This document shows positions 52,086-63,992 of a stretch of 64,000 bases of DNA, in pieces. A program made the translations under genes and the position numbers. The notes beneath the pieces were generated by a model. The model was not told the origin of the DNA. It worked only from the letters and a program-made list of their open reading frames with translations, and did no database searches. The stretch is from Flaccisagitta enflata (lineage: Eukaryota; Chaetognatha; Sagittoidea; Aphragmophora): positions 65,286,001 to 65,350,000 of the forward strand of contig OZ231126.1 in NCBI GenBank assembly GCA_965153355.1, given 5' to 3'. The first letter of the stretch is position 1, and the number at the start of each line of letters is the position of its first letter.

Positions 52086-52206
52086 TCCTTTTGCTTTTTT
52101 ACTTTCGCTCTTTTTTCTTATTGTTGCCTTTTTTCATACTTGATTTAAATTTCCATAATCCAATATTTCTTTCTTTGCTTTCTTTCTCTTCCAGTCTCAT
52201 CCCTCT

Positions 52207-52416
52207 TTTTAGATGCGTCCACGCATCTCTATAAGAGGCTTTGTCCGTCCGTCCGTCCGTCCGTCGGTTGGTCCGTGGTGATCGAGTTGAGAATGATGAA
52301 AATGCATAGAATCTTTGAGATATCTCAGATTATTGCATCATTCCACAAGGTTGATGCAATATTGCATCATTCTAAACAAGCTAAGCCGCATGTGGACGCA
52401 TCGTTGTACCCCCGGG
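52207..52416 (+). repeat. AGTCGCG-superfamily element, GATGCGTCCAC variant
   Basis: 5' hairpin AGATGCGTCCACGCATCT (52211-52228), (CGTC) tract, ATTGCATCATTC core, arm GTGGACGCATC (52392-52402), terminal hairpin GTACCCCCGGGGTAC, TTGTTA. The arm base that differs from the 34198 copy is matched in both arms. Confidence 0.85.
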
Positions 52417-52524
52417 GTACTTGTTATTTTCCTTGATCCATTTCCCTCACACTTCTTCGCTTTGGTCCAGGTCTCGGGTCCAGGGTTTTCTCTTCATTGG
52501 ACAATCGGTCCGTTGCATTGTATC

Positions 52525-52890
<366 letters not shown>

Positions 52891-53001
52891 CCCTGCGCTC
52901 CAAGGGTTGAATTCAACGACAGGACTATTCACTGTTTTTGTCGATTTGTGCAAATGAAAAATCATAGTGTGTTGCGAACTCATCTACCCATTTTGAGTAA
53001 G

Positions 53002-53248
53002 AGGGCGTTCCTAGTCACAGACAATCGCGTTTTGAACGGGCCACTCAGTCGCTCGCTACGTTCGTTCGCTCGCTCCGCAGCGCTTCGCTTTGCTACGCTC
53101 GCTTTGCTCGCTCGCTCCGTTCACGGGCTCGCTCACTCACTTTGCTCACTCCCTCGCGGGACAGTTGAAAATCTTGAATATGTATTCACGCTGTTATCGC
53201 GTTTCACGGGAACAAACGCGTTTTTCGTCTATACTAGAAACACGCCCT
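53002..53248 (+). mobile_element. CGCTCG-periodic TIR element, copy 3, TAAG duplication
   Basis: AGGGCGTTCCTAGTC to ACTAGAAACACGCCCT, flanked by TAAG on both sides (52998-53001 and 53249-53252). It is the only copy with a visible duplication. It lies 6 bp from the stop codon of the NDUFA4-like gene, so it would form that gene's 3' UTR. Confidence 0.85.
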
Positions 53249-53254
53249 TAAGGT

Positions 53255-54212
53255 TCAAATTTGGTCTATCGGTCCTGACAGGACCACCGCCCACTGTCTT
53301 GAGACCGCAAGATCCCACAGAGACAGGCATTTAGAATACCTCAGTGATCGCGCATCATCATCATCGTCGTCGTCGTTCTTCGCCTTGTATTGGGCCCACC
53401 ATTTTTCGATAGGTGGCCGTTCTGCTGGGAAGTTCCGAGTTCCGTATTCGCGTTTTTGCATGTCATGGCCGTAGGCGTGAGGCAGAGGAGGTGGCAGAGG
53501 AACTGGGAACTTGTAGCGTTTGCTGTTGCCATCGGAGTCGACCTGAAAAAGGGTATTGGAAACGCCGTTGATTTGCCGTGATAAAAATCGTGGAAATCGT
53601 GACATCATGGCCTGGTTGACATGGTTCACAATGGTCAATAGAGTGGTCAAAAATCTAGAATTTTATTTCGAAGATGCTATAAGCAATTGGGGGCTTTGTT
53701 CCCTAAAGGAATCACTGTTTTAAGTCGAGCTATGACAAACCTAACTCACATTTTCGATCTAGCCAAAGACTGATTACCCGACCCATGTTTAAGTACGACG
53801 TAAGCAACCTTCATTAGATTGGCCACCGGTTGGCTATGGCCCAGGACAAACGCACGTACCAAATACTTAGCGACTAAGTCATTCAAACATTGGTAAATCA
53901 TGGAGGCTCATTTCACCAGTTCCATACCATATCGTTGAATGGTTCCGGGTTGGATTTGCGCCTCCAGGAAATGTCGGGATGTCTCGTTGCTGTCCGGTAC
54001 AGCATGAAGGCGGCTCCAGTCAATGCGCAGCCCGTGAAAAAGATCAACGGTTGGACGCTGTAATGATGTCGCATCGTCTTCAAGGTAAACAACGGCGACT
54101 TGTTCAGAGAGGCGTTCTTCCGGTTGGACGCCAGAAAACCCGCGCCAAGACTGGCAAGGACGCCGCCGCCGGCGTACAAAGCACCGACATTGTCACCGTC
54201 TAAGAATTTCAT
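53255..54212 (-). CDS. NDUFA4: NDUFA4/MLRQ/B12D-family mitochondrial inner-membrane protein
   Basis: Exons 54212-53928 and 53542-53255 (190 residues). The donor ATG|GTATGG and acceptor TTTTTCAG|GTC join in phase 0. A hydrophobic Gly/Ala-rich segment (10-28) precedes the family core: one helix (53-75), then HPDISWRRKSNPEPF (78-92) and, in exon 2, SKRYKF (102-107). These match the helix, NPD-W-NPEPW and YKF of animal NDUFA4, a small subunit now assigned to cytochrome c oxidase. Family members are usually about 80-90 residues, so this protein has about 45 extra N-terminal residues and a long tail with a Pro-rich stretch (108-116) and seven Asp (152-158). An in-frame TGA lies 18 nt before the ATG, supporting the start. 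A possible donor AG|GTATTC inside codon 163 means the last 28 residues could be intron read-through. Confidence 0.85.
53543..53927 (-). other. Intron of the NDUFA4-like gene
   Basis: 385 bp, GTATGG...TTTTTCAG. It contains no recognisable repeat, which is unusual for this window. Confidence 0.8.
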
Positions 54213-54253
54213 TTTTGTGTAACGTAATCAAATAAAAAAAAATAAAAAAGAAT

Positions 54254-54836
54254 TAAAAACAAGGCCAACACATATAAGTCGCGTGCGAGACTTAAATACG
54301 TAATTACTTTATTACATAACCACATAACTAAAATGACTTTTATTGAATTTAATTTATATAACATGACTTAAAATAATTTAAAACGACCTAAAATGACTCA
54401 AAATGCCCTAATTTGACTTGAATTGACCTAAAATGACTAAAATGATTTAGTGACTAAAATAACTTAAATTGATTTAAATTGACATAAAATGACTTTAGAT
54501 GACTTAAATTGACATAGAATGACTTAAAATGACTTAAATTGACCTAGATTTACTGAAATTGTATTCAACTGACCTAAATAGACTTAACCAGACCCAAAAT
54601 CACTAAAATGATGAAAACTATTAAAATAACTCAAATGACTCAAATAACTCAAATTGACTTAAACTGACTTAATATGACTTAAAATGATCTAATTTGACTT
54701 TTAATGACCTATTTGACTTAAGATAAGCTAGTAGGAATAAAACGAATAAAAAAAGTAAAGTGTGACCGACCAACCGACCGACCGACCGACCGACGGACAA
54801 AGCGGGGTGTAGAGTCGCGTAGCACGCGACTAAAAA
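54254..54836 (-). repeat. AGTCGCG-family element with ~430-bp TGACTTAAAA array
   Basis: ACAAGGCCAACACATATAAG, AGTCGCGTGCGAGACTT, some 40 degenerate TGACTTAAAA-type decamers, AAAAAAGTAAAGTGTGACC, (GACC) tract, TAGAGTCGCGTAGC, CACGCGACTAAAAA. It starts 42 bp upstream of the NDUFA4-like start codon. Confidence 0.88.
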
Positions 54837-55045
54837 CCTGGGCGAAACGCGGATAAGTCTAGGGTTAATGAAAAACCTAATGATAGTTTTTACATCAAGG
54901 TGTTTATCACGAACCGTCTCTTACTGACAAAACCCAAAAGATGCATCTCCCTTGCTGCCTACTATTTTTGGAATGACGCAATATACTGTTATGTTGCGAC
55001 TGTGAGAGAACCAACGCTATCAACCAAAATCAAACCTAGAATCGA

Positions 55046-55780
55046 TTTTTAGTCGCGGACACGCAACTTTGTAAGAGGCTTTTTCCGTCCCTCAGTCTGT
55101 CCGTCCATCCGTCGGTCAATTGGTCCATGAGCATAAGTAAGAAAGTGGGAAAATGAGCGTTTTAGATGCTTTTTGGGCAGCGGCCCCAAAGGACCGATGT
55201 CCTGTAGGACACAGGGGGGGGGGGAATTTCGAGACGCACATCCGTCCGTCCATCCTTGCGTCCTTCCGTCCGTCCGTCCGTCCTTCCGTCCCCCCCATTG
55301 GCCATCGGAGCCTCAAGTCAGCAGTCTCAGGCCTGATTTTGGCCCTCTGAGCCATCAAATTAGCCCTTTCAGACTTCAATTTTGCCCTCAAGAGCTCAAG
55401 TCAGCTCTCCAGACCTCATGTCTGCCCTCAAGACCTCAAATCAGCCTTCCAGACCTCAAATTAGCCCTCCAGGCCTCAAATCAACTCTTCAGGCCTCCAA
55501 TTTGTCCTCTAGGTCTCAAGCCTGCCCCAAAACCTCAAATCTGCTCTTTTGGACTAAATTCAGCCATCCTGACTTCAAATCCGCCTCAGGACGTCTCGAA
55601 ATTCCCCGCTGTGTCCTACAGGACATTGGCCCTTTGGGGCCGCTGCCCTGCTCTCACTCCACTTCTTCATTTGATCACTCCAAGCAGGGCATCGGGTACC
55701 GCTGACCATGTGAGATCCTTGGATGACTAGTTGTGTATGTTTGTATGGGGGGAGCGTGGGGTGTTGATGTGTACTATGTT
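55046..55780 (+). repeat. AGTCGCG-family element split by a GCAGCGG-family insertion
   Basis: The 5' part (55046-55167) has TTTTTAGTCGCGGACACGC, a (CGTC) tract and GAGCGTTTTAGATGC. The continuation GTGTATGTTTG resumes at 55734, matching the 13303 copy where the same two segments are contiguous. The 3' end past 55780 is lost. Confidence 0.65.
55168..55731 (+). repeat. GCAGCGG-family element, complete, nested
   Basis: TTTTTGGGCAGCGGCCCC; an inner inverted pair GTCCTGTAGGACAC and GTGTCCTACAGGAC; CGTC tract; about 15 units like CCTCAAATCAGCCCTCCAGA. It continues with GGGGCCGCTGCCC, CGGGTACCGCTGACCATG and a terminal stem-loop ATCCTTGGAT with GACTAGTT. Confidence 0.85.
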
Positions 55781-55894
55781 TGACGTCAAAATTTCATTGG
55801 TCTAGGTTATATAGTTTGTCTACAACCACATTTTGAACTAATTTTGGTATTTACAGCCGAAGCAAAATTAAAACATTGCTTACGAGAGTGTCTT

Positions 55895-56200
55895 CTCTTA
55901 ATACCGTTAAAGCGACAAATGCCAGATTGGTCTAAGATGAAAGATAATTTGAAGACGTTTTTCCTATATTCTTTATTTGGCAAATGAATTTACATTAAGA
56001 GTAAGTTTCATGTCCTTGAAAACGTTTTTTCTTTGACAAAATTCCTTTGATTTGTAGATTTTTCAATTGAAAGTATGACAAATTTGTTCAAAACTGTTTT
56101 CTTCATTTTTATTGCTAAAACAACTTTAAATTATCTTTCATTCATAAGACCAATCTGGCATCTGTAGCTCAAGCCGTTCAGAAATGAGACCAACTGAAAG
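55895..56200. repeat. Foldback repeat related to 26120 and 28805
   Basis: AAATGCCAGATTGGTCT with GATGAAAGATAATTT (55918-55952) is inverted at about 56130-56170. Confidence 0.65.
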
Positions 56201-56944
<744 letters not shown>

Positions 56945-57154
56945 AGTGCTCGGTAAAACTGGTGTGGGTAAATATTTAAGGTGGATTTAGATGATGAATT
57001 CTACCTTTATCAATATTTTTAGCTTTTCCTCATTTGAACATGGACATGAACATGGATTTGAATCGAAGGTGGATGCAGGAAATTCCTGCCAGGAATATTT
57101 AGCACGTTACTTCTTCTCTGATGGCGTCTTTGATAAGTGTTTGTTGTAATAGGA

Positions 57155-57296
57155 ATGGACTCACAACTCTATACAAGGTTTGACAGTCCGTCCGCCCGGC
57201 CGCCGTTCCATTGGTCTGCATTGCTTAATAGTCGAAGAACGCGCATTTCCGACCCTGCCCTTCGTCCGCGATGATATTGTAACCCTGGGTTACTTG
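57155..57296 (+). repeat. AGTCGCG-family element, GTAACC hairpin variant
   Basis: CACAACTCTATACAAGG, GTCCGTCCGCCCGGCC, arm CGTCCGCGATGATATTG, terminal hairpin GTAACCCTGGGTTAC then TTGTT. The 5' hairpin is decayed. Confidence 0.75.
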
Positions 57297-57395
57297 TTGC
57301 AAAATCAAAGGAAGGAACCAAAGAAGGTTTTAAACAGTAGAACTTGGGATTTTGGTGATGAGTGAAGGAAAAGGGAAAAGGGGGAAAGCAATAAA

Positions 57396-57763
57396 ACAAG
57401 TGACGCGGGGTCACAATATCGTTGCGGACGGGTGGGCAGGGGCATCCAACCCCCAGCCTCACCCCAACCACACCCCCCAACCCCCCTCTAATACACTCAC
57501 ACACAAACAATACCAACTGATGGTAGGACGGACGGACGGACGGACGGACGGACGGACGGACGGACGGACGGACGGACGGACGGACGGACGGATGAATAGA
57601 CGGACGGACGGACGGACGGACGGACAAATAGACGGACGGACGGACGGACGAATAGACGGATGGACGGACGGACGGACGGACGGACGGACGGACGGACGGA
57701 CGGACGGACGGACGGACGGACGGATAAAGCCTGTTAAAGAGTTGGATGTCCGCAACTAAAAGA
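57396..57763 (-). repeat. AGTCGCG-family element with expanded (GGAC)n tract
   Basis: On the plus strand: AAGTGACGCGGGGTCAC hairpin, AATATCGTTGCGGACGGG, about 190 bp of (GGAC)n with GAATAGAC breaks (57532-57724), then GTTGGATGTCCGCAACTAAA. This is the longest tetranucleotide tract of the family here. Confidence 0.88.
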
Positions 57764-58377
57764 GTATCTGTTGGTCGATTATTTGGTTAATAGGTTGGTT
57801 GATGTCTATTTCTGTCGAAGGAAAGAGTCAGAACTGATATCTCTGTAACGATCTGTGAGTCTAGACTTTGGCACATTATCAATTCAAATGCGGAAATTCG
57901 AGTTCAGGGCACGATCGGGAGGCTGCGCGACGGCATGACAGCGGCCGCGACAGAATGTTTTGAAAAGAAAAATAAAAACAAGAGATCAACTCACAAAATC
58001 AAACACGCTTGAAAATGGTAGAAACAAATGGTTGTAGTGTACTAGTAATGTTGACGTCATCTCCCGAGCGGTCCTGGCAATCTTGGGACCTCCGTTTGTT
58101 CCGAAAATAGTGAGATCTATCATCTACTCTTAGATGTTAGACTTGATCGACGGATCGACGGACCGACGGACCTAAGAACCCCAAAGGACTTTGTTTATTC
58201 AGCGTGAATCCGAATCAAATTGCAACAAGGAACAATTTCTTATCGATTGACCAAAGTCAAAGATAAACGCCGCACCACAATTGAGACTGAGGAAACGGGA
58301 CCGGGAGTCAAGTTTGCTTCTTGTAAAAAACATTCTAGAACTTTCTTTACGTAACAAACAAAAAACAAGAGAGAAAA
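57764..58377. other. Mostly unique sequence, no gene recognised
   Basis: A small GC-rich patch lies at 57908-57955 and a (CGGACCGA) fragment at 58148-58172. Short open frames on both strands near 58199-58384 conflict with one another and have no motif. Confidence 0.45.
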
Positions 58378-58768
58378 TTGTCACAAAAACGTTACATGGT
58401 CAGCGGTGCACAATGCCACGGAAGAGAGGTTTATGACCTACGATGCCCAACTGGACAAATTTAGGGTTTTTGGATTCAATTTGAGGTCCAAGTGACTTGA
58501 TTTCAGGTCTCAGATGCCTGATTTTAGGTTTTAGAGGCCTAATTTAGGCCAGAGAGGAGAGATTTGAGGGGGGAGGGAAATCCTGATTTGGGGTCTGAAA
58601 GCCCTGTTTGGGGTCTGAGAGACCTGATTTGAGGTCAGAAAGGCTTCATTTAAAATCTAAGACCACTGGTTTGAGACTTTGAGAGAGGGCAACACCAAAA
58701 GACCAGATGACGTCACCCTTTGTGGAATCATAGGTCAATAGCCCCTCCGGGATCGCCGCTCAAAAAAG
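58378..58768 (-). repeat. GCAGCGG-family element, diverged
   Basis: TTGTCACAAAAACGTTACAT, GGTCAGCGGTGCAC, ATGACCTACGATG, then GATTTGAGGTCTGAGAGGCC-type units. It ends AATCATAGGTCAATAGCCCC, TCCGGGATCGCCGCTC, AAAAAAG. Confidence 0.8.
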
Positions 58769-59300
58769 AAGGACACAAGGGGCTTGCGTGCTTCGCATAG
58801 CAAAAAATTTGATTTTCTTCTCGTCCCGCTAACCCAACATGGAGTGAAAAAAATCATGAAGATGACCGTTTTCCTTTTCTCAAAATTCCTTCATCTTCCG
58901 TTTTTGTTTTGGCCTTAAAGTTTACTCAGATTTCCCAGAATTCAGCAAAATCCTGTGTAGTCTTGTTACAAAAGGAACAATTGTTAGTTTTAGAAGATCA
59001 TGATTTTTGTGAAAATAAATTAAAATATCAGAGCATAAGTAATGTAAGAGCTCGTGAAAATGCAAATTAACAATTCTCTAAAGAGAAGAAATATATAAAA
59101 GCTAATTCAAAGAAGATTAGCATACTTTTTTATCCCACTGCAATATACAAATTAGGCTCTCAAAAACAATTTTCTAAAAAACGGAAGATGAACAATTTTT
59201 GATAAAAGAAAAATGGTAAGGGTCCTAAAATCAGCCACTCCACATTAGCTAAAGAGGATGAAATGAAATAAGCAACTTTTGCTATGTGAAGCACTCAAAC
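58769..59300. other. Unique AT-rich sequence, no gene recognised
   Basis: A CTTCATCTTCCGTTTTT block near 58890-58910 is loosely inverted at 59178-59195 (AAAAACGGAAGATGAA). No gene was found. Confidence 0.45.
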
Positions 59301-59301
59301 A

Positions 59302-59556
59302 AGGGGCGTTTCTAGTCAAAGACAAACGCGTTTTGAAAGGGCCACTTGGTCGCTCGCTATGTTCGTTCGCTCGCACCGCTCACTCCGCTCACTGGCTCCG
59401 CAGCGCTCCGCTTCGCTACGCTCCGTTCACGGGCTTGCTCACTCACTTCGCTCACTCCCTTGTGGGACAGTTGAAATTCTTCAATATGTATTCATGCTGT
59501 TATCGCGTTTCACGGAAACAAACGCGTTTTTGGCGCTCACTAGAAACACGCCCCCT
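59302..59556 (+). mobile_element. CGCTCG-periodic TIR element, copy 4
   Basis: AGGGGCGTTTCTAGTC to CACTAGAAACACGCCCCCT. It abuts a GCAGCGG-family end at 59557. Confidence 0.82.
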
Positions 59557-59606
59557 GTGTGGAATCATAGGTCAATAGCTCCTCCGGGATCGCTGCTCAA
59601 AAAAGA
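59557..59606 (-). repeat. GCAGCGG-family 5' end fragment
   Basis: GTGTGGAATCATAGGTCAAT, AGCTCCTCCGGGATCGCTGC, TCAAAAAAG; nearly the same as 58722-58768. Confidence 0.8.
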
Positions 59607-59930
59607 AGGACGAAGATAAAAACGTTGGCAACATCCAACGAAGGATTCGGTGAGAGTTAACATTTGGTTAAAATCCAGTCTTTACGCTCCATTGAATTCT
59701 CAGTGCCTACCGCCGACTGTTTAGTTGTGGTACCAAACCGAAATAAAGTCCCCCCCCTTTTTCATCCTTGTATTTTGTCTTTTTTTTTGTCTTTTTTTTT
59801 TGTCTGTCTCTCTGTTTGTTAGTTTTGATAGGTTTTTGTGAGCTTCGGGCATGTAAATTCCGGATCTGGTCTTCGTTTCGGTCCAAACGTCAGTTTTATC
59901 TAAATGAATATTTGATCCGATGAGCTGACC

Positions 59931-60230
<300 letters not shown>

Positions 60231-60334
60231 CTCTCTTTTTCTGTTTCCAGTTCCAAATGTAAATCTCTTCCGGTTCCTCCCATCACGAATCGCGTAGTCA
60301 CTGGAATAATAAAAAAACGCCACCACAGACACCA

Positions 60335-60338
60335 CAGC

Positions 60339-60393
<55 letters not shown>

Positions 60394-60398
60394 TTTGA

Positions 60399-60434
<36 letters not shown>

Positions 60435-60539
60435 AGTCTCGGCAGCCGTAGCTGACGCCGCCGAAAAACCTGCGGCAGCCTGCTTCCGCTGCTGAGGGGT
60501 CAACTCAGCCCAAAAATCTGTTCTTTTACTGTTTCCCAA
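60335..60539 (-). CDS. Possible exon with poly-Ala tract, unknown protein
   Basis: Minus-strand frame reading TDFWAELTPQQRKQAAAGF, then Ala-rich sequence encoded by GCA and GGC codon runs. The first part resembles the short W-x-E-L...QR...AA motif I recall from some protist proteins. No ATG is seen; AACAG acceptor-like sites lie at 60526 and 60515. The poly-Ala comes from GCC/GCT trinucleotide expansion (60340-60430 on the plus strand). It may be a genuine exon with an expanded repeat or chance. Confidence 0.2.
60340..60430. repeat. (GCC)n and (GCT)n trinucleotide repeats
   Basis: GCC run 60340-60392, then GCT run 60400-60430. Confidence 0.95.
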
Positions 60540-60639
60540 TTGAGGGCGTTATTTTTACTCTTGCTTTAAAAACCCTCATAAAAGTTTAGTGGGTGGAAAA
60601 TCGCTGTGTAGGAACCCTGCCGCGGGGCATTAAAATGGT

Positions 60640-60641
<2 letters not shown>

Positions 60642-60699
<58 letters not shown>

Positions 60700-60730
60700 G
60701 AGAGAGAGAAAGAGAAAGAGACAGACAGAC
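60642..60730. repeat. (GA)n microsatellite
   Basis: GA run with a GC break near 60686, then AGACAGAC. Confidence 0.95.
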
Positions 60731-60844
60731 TGATCATGATTCAATGACGATTGAAAACGTGAGGCAATTACCGACCTGTGATTGCATACACTTTCTCTTG
60801 CGCGATATAGGCTTATAGCGCACGAGGTTTTCTTCATACGTACC

Positions 60845-61054
60845 ATGATTTTAAACATTTCTAACAGTCCATATCTTATCATTCCATATCTTACTCTAAC
60901 TGGCTGCATTTCTTTTTCATTCTTTATCCATTTCGTTTCCTTTTTCGCACTGGCGGGATCTACAACTTTTTTACAGGTAAGAATTGAACTCTATGACGCA
61001 CTGAAACTAAAGGTGGAGGAATTTACCCGTAGGACAAACAAATCAATCGCATAA
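60845..61054 (+). CDS. Possible small membrane protein (69 aa) or terminal exon
   Basis: ATG in context CGTACCATGA. The first 45 residues are hydrophobic (PYLIIPYLTL, SFSFFIHFVSFFALAG). The tail VRIELYDALKLKVEEFTRRT is amphipathic and charged. Alternatively only the tail is coding: a good acceptor (ACTTTTTTACAG) at 60976 precedes exactly 25 codons and a TAA. No family is recognised. Confidence 0.3.
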   Translation: MILNISNSPYLIIPYLTLTGCISFSFFIHFVSFFALAGSTTFLQVRIELYDALKLKVEEFTRRTNKSIA

Positions 61055-61079
61055 GCATATCTATGTTATCAATATCTGC

Positions 61080-61216
61080 TTTATTTTCTTTATTTTCTTT
61101 ATTTCTTTATTTCTTTATTTCTTTATTTCTTTATTTCTTTATTTCTTTATTTCTTTATTTCTTTATTTCTTTATTTCTTTATTTTCTTTATTTCTTTATT
61201 TTCTTTATTTTCTTTT
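61080..61216. repeat. (CTTTATTT)n octamer repeat
   Basis: TTTATTTC / TTTATTTTC units. Confidence 0.95.
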
Positions 61217-61349
61217 AGTATATTTAATCATATAAGAAAAATGATCCGTTATTGCCAGATGATAGAATGGGAAAAAGAAATGAAGGAAATTTGACCATGA
61301 AGTTGAGAAAAAGTAAAGAAATTAGTGACATCGATTTATTTTAAGCTCG

Positions 61350-61498
61350 CACAGAATTCCAAATTTGCATAGAAAATCAAAATTTCCATGAAACAAGAAC
61401 ATAGCGCGCTCAGTAACTGAGTTAGGGATTGCGCTATGTTCTTATTTTGTCCAGATTTTGGTTTTCTATGCAAATTTGGAATTCTGTGTGGGTCATGG
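61350..61498. repeat. Foldback hairpin, ~150 bp
   Basis: CACAGAATTCCAAATTTGCA at the left is exactly inverted at the right. The arms continue through AAGAACATAGCGC to a loop near AGTAACTGAGTTAGG. Confidence 0.8.
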
Positions 61499-61809
61499 TA
61501 CAATAACAAAGTAAGATTTTCATTGCATTTTGTCTAGTTTTTCGACCATAAAATACATGATTCAAGACTTGAATTGACTTATTAAAGTTGTTTGATGCAA
61601 AATATATCTATTCACATGCTAATTGATGACACCCAAGCAAAAAATTTCATCATATTTGATGTTATGAGAATCATAATATCTCTGGCTTGGGTAGCTAATT
61701 CTATGGTAATTTTCAGTGCGTCCTATTCAATCGTCAAAAAAAATGATTTGTATCTAATACTCAGCTGCAGTTTTGATCTGGTGCACACAACCTGACCAAT
61801 AAGTCACTT

Positions 61810-62124
61810 AAAGCGCCCCAAACTTCGACTATGGCTCTCACCAATCTTACCACAGTTGAGGCTTTGTAAAAAAATATTCCATGCAAAATTTTGGGCCTCT
61901 GAGATAGCAGAAACCTTCATTAGGGTGACGATGAAATTTCCATAGAAATCTATGGCAGAGAAAAAATTTGCATAATAGAAATATTGATTTCAATGCTAAT
62001 TCGATACAAACTTCAGCCTCACCCTAACGAAAGTTCCTGCTATCTCAGAGGCCCAAAATTTTGCATGGAATATTTCTTTTACCAAGACTCAACCGTGGTA
62101 AGATTGGTGAGAGCCATAGCGCTT
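61810..62124. repeat. Foldback element, ~315 bp
   Basis: Arms ATGGCTCTCACCAATCTTAC, GAGGCCCAAAATTTTGCATG and AGGGTGA are inverted around a spacer of about 60 bp (near 61945-62005). Confidence 0.8.
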
Positions 62125-62277
62125 TGATAGACGTACTGACCAATCAGGATCAACAGTTGGTCTGCGATGTCAAATGTGATACCGTGATCGAAATGTAATG
62201 TAAAAGTCGATTTTTTTTTAACTAATTCATAAAGGGGAAATCATATTCCTTCTTCGACGTTGCGAAAAAAGGAAGTA

Positions 62278-62911
62278 CAGATAAATCCCGCTCTAACGGA
62301 ATTATGGGAATCAACAATTTTTAGTTGCGTGCACGCGACTCAACACCTTGCCGTGTCAGTCGGTAGGTCGGTCGGTCCATCTGTCCGTCCGTCCGTCCAT
62401 AACATTTCTAGAATTATGACTTTTTAAGGTAATTTAAGGTACTCTAGGGTATTTCAAGGTACTTTAGGGTACTTTAGGGTACTTTAGGGTACTTAATTTT
62501 TTTAGGTACTCAAGGTACTTAAGGGTACTTTCAGATATTTTCGGGTACTTTGAGGTATTTTTGAGTATTTTTGGGTATTTTTGAGTATTTTTTGGTATTT
62601 CTGGTTTTTTTTTGGTATTCTTAGGTGTTTTTGGGTATTGTATTGAACCAATATTGTATTGTTATTGTATCGATATTGTATCAACATTGTGTCAATACAT
62701 ATTGCGTGGCCTTGGGGGGGAGGAACTCTTTTGTTTGTCATTTTCAGACGCACGCGACTGTTGCCCTCTTGGGCTTGTTTTCTATTATAGGCGGAATTCT
62801 TTTTTTGCTAACAATGGAAATTAAACAAAATAAGTTGAAAGGACCATCAATTCTCATCTGCTATAAGCAGAATTTTGTCGCTGGTGGGTCCGTTAGAGCG
62901 GGGTTCTACTG
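62278..62911. mobile_element. Pogo/Tigger-like MITE with TA duplication, host of a nested element
   Basis: Left end CAGATAAATCCCGCTCTA and right end (reverse complement) CAGTAGAACCCCGCTCTA share the GCTCTAACGGA continuation. Both are flanked by TA (62276-62277 and 62912-62913). CAGTAGAACC-type termini with TA duplication are characteristic of pogo/Tigger elements. Without the insertion at 62318-62778 it is about 170 bp. Confidence 0.75.
62318..62778 (+). repeat. AGTCGCG-family element with GGGTACTTTA core, nested
   Basis: TTTTTAGTTGCGTGCACGCG, GTCGGTCGGTCC, decamers GGGTACTTTA and GGGTATTTTT, TTATTGTATCGATATTG, GCACGCGACTG, stem-loop GCCCTCTTGGGC (62763-62774), TTGTTTT. Closest to 26448-27157. 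Confidence 0.87.
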
Positions 62912-62913
62912 TA

Positions 62914-63755
62914 AGGATTTTTGAAACGAGGCAAAAACTGAAAATAGTATCATGTATATGCTAGGGCATTGGGGACAAATTATTTTCATTCATATTGCGA
63001 GTACAGTCGTTTTATTGGTTTTGGAGCGTTTATCTGTTGTTTGCATACAACATATGAAATTAACGTGAATAATTGCATAGAGATTCAATGGCAACAGCTC
63101 ACGAGATGTAATTGGCCAATTTGAATGCGACCGCTTCCATGGAGATCTGATAACGACGCAAGGCAAAGCAGTTTGTGTTAGATTTCCTTTTAATTGCGGG
63201 CACGCAGTTGTAATTGCCGCCGTCTGTCGGTACGTTGGTTGGTCCGCCTGTCTTGTGACTCGGTAAAACTTTCCCATGTACACCCGTGTGTGAAAGCGCG
63301 CATACCGTATAAAAAGTAATGAATATCTGTCGGTCAATCGTTGACTATTTACTTTTATTGGCATTTATGGGACGTCATCGCATCGCTGCCTTTGCTAATC
63401 AGCGTTTTAATTCATTATAATTGCCAGCCCGTTCGCGATTTGGTTAGTTGACAGGCTTTTTATCCGACATTGTTTCTTTTTGCTTTTTGCATTAATACGG
63501 CACTGTTTTTTTGTTTTGTTTTTTTTTTTTTGTTTTTTTTTTCTTAAGTAACCAGATACCTTTTAATTGACTCGAGCATTTCATTAAACTTCTTACCTCT
63601 ACTCCTTCAGTCAGGGTAAACCGCCGTATCCACTGCAACCCCCACCCAACCATCCCCCCCCACCTTTTCCAACCGGCCTCCTTCGTTTCTGATTTTCCTT
63701 GCTCGCTTCCTCCGCGTCGCCGTGAACGACCCTTAACTCCACCCTCAAGCTAAAA
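62914..63755. other. Mostly unique sequence with one AGTCGCG-family fragment
   Basis: A 5' fragment (TTTTAATTGCGGGCACGCAG, GTCGGTACGTTGG) lies at 63187-63255, and a T-rich tract at 63505-63545. No gene recognised. Confidence 0.5.
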
Positions 63756-63756
63756 T

Positions 63757-63758
63757 AC

Positions 63759-63801
<43 letters not shown>

Positions 63802-63992
63802 GTCAGACAGAGACAGAAAGACAGAGAGAGACAGGCATACAGACAGACAGATAGACAGACTGACAGAAAGACAGGGTTAGATACAAAGAGAAATAGAGAC
63901 GGAGAGGGACAGAGACAGAGATAGGGACAGAGACAGAGACGGGGACAAAGAGAAACAGAGACAGAGACAGAGACAGAGACAGCGTGTAGGCA
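63757..63992. repeat. (GA)n and GAGACA/CAGA microsatellite
   Basis: GA run to 63796, then imperfect GACAGA and GAGACA repeats to the window end. Confidence 0.92.
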
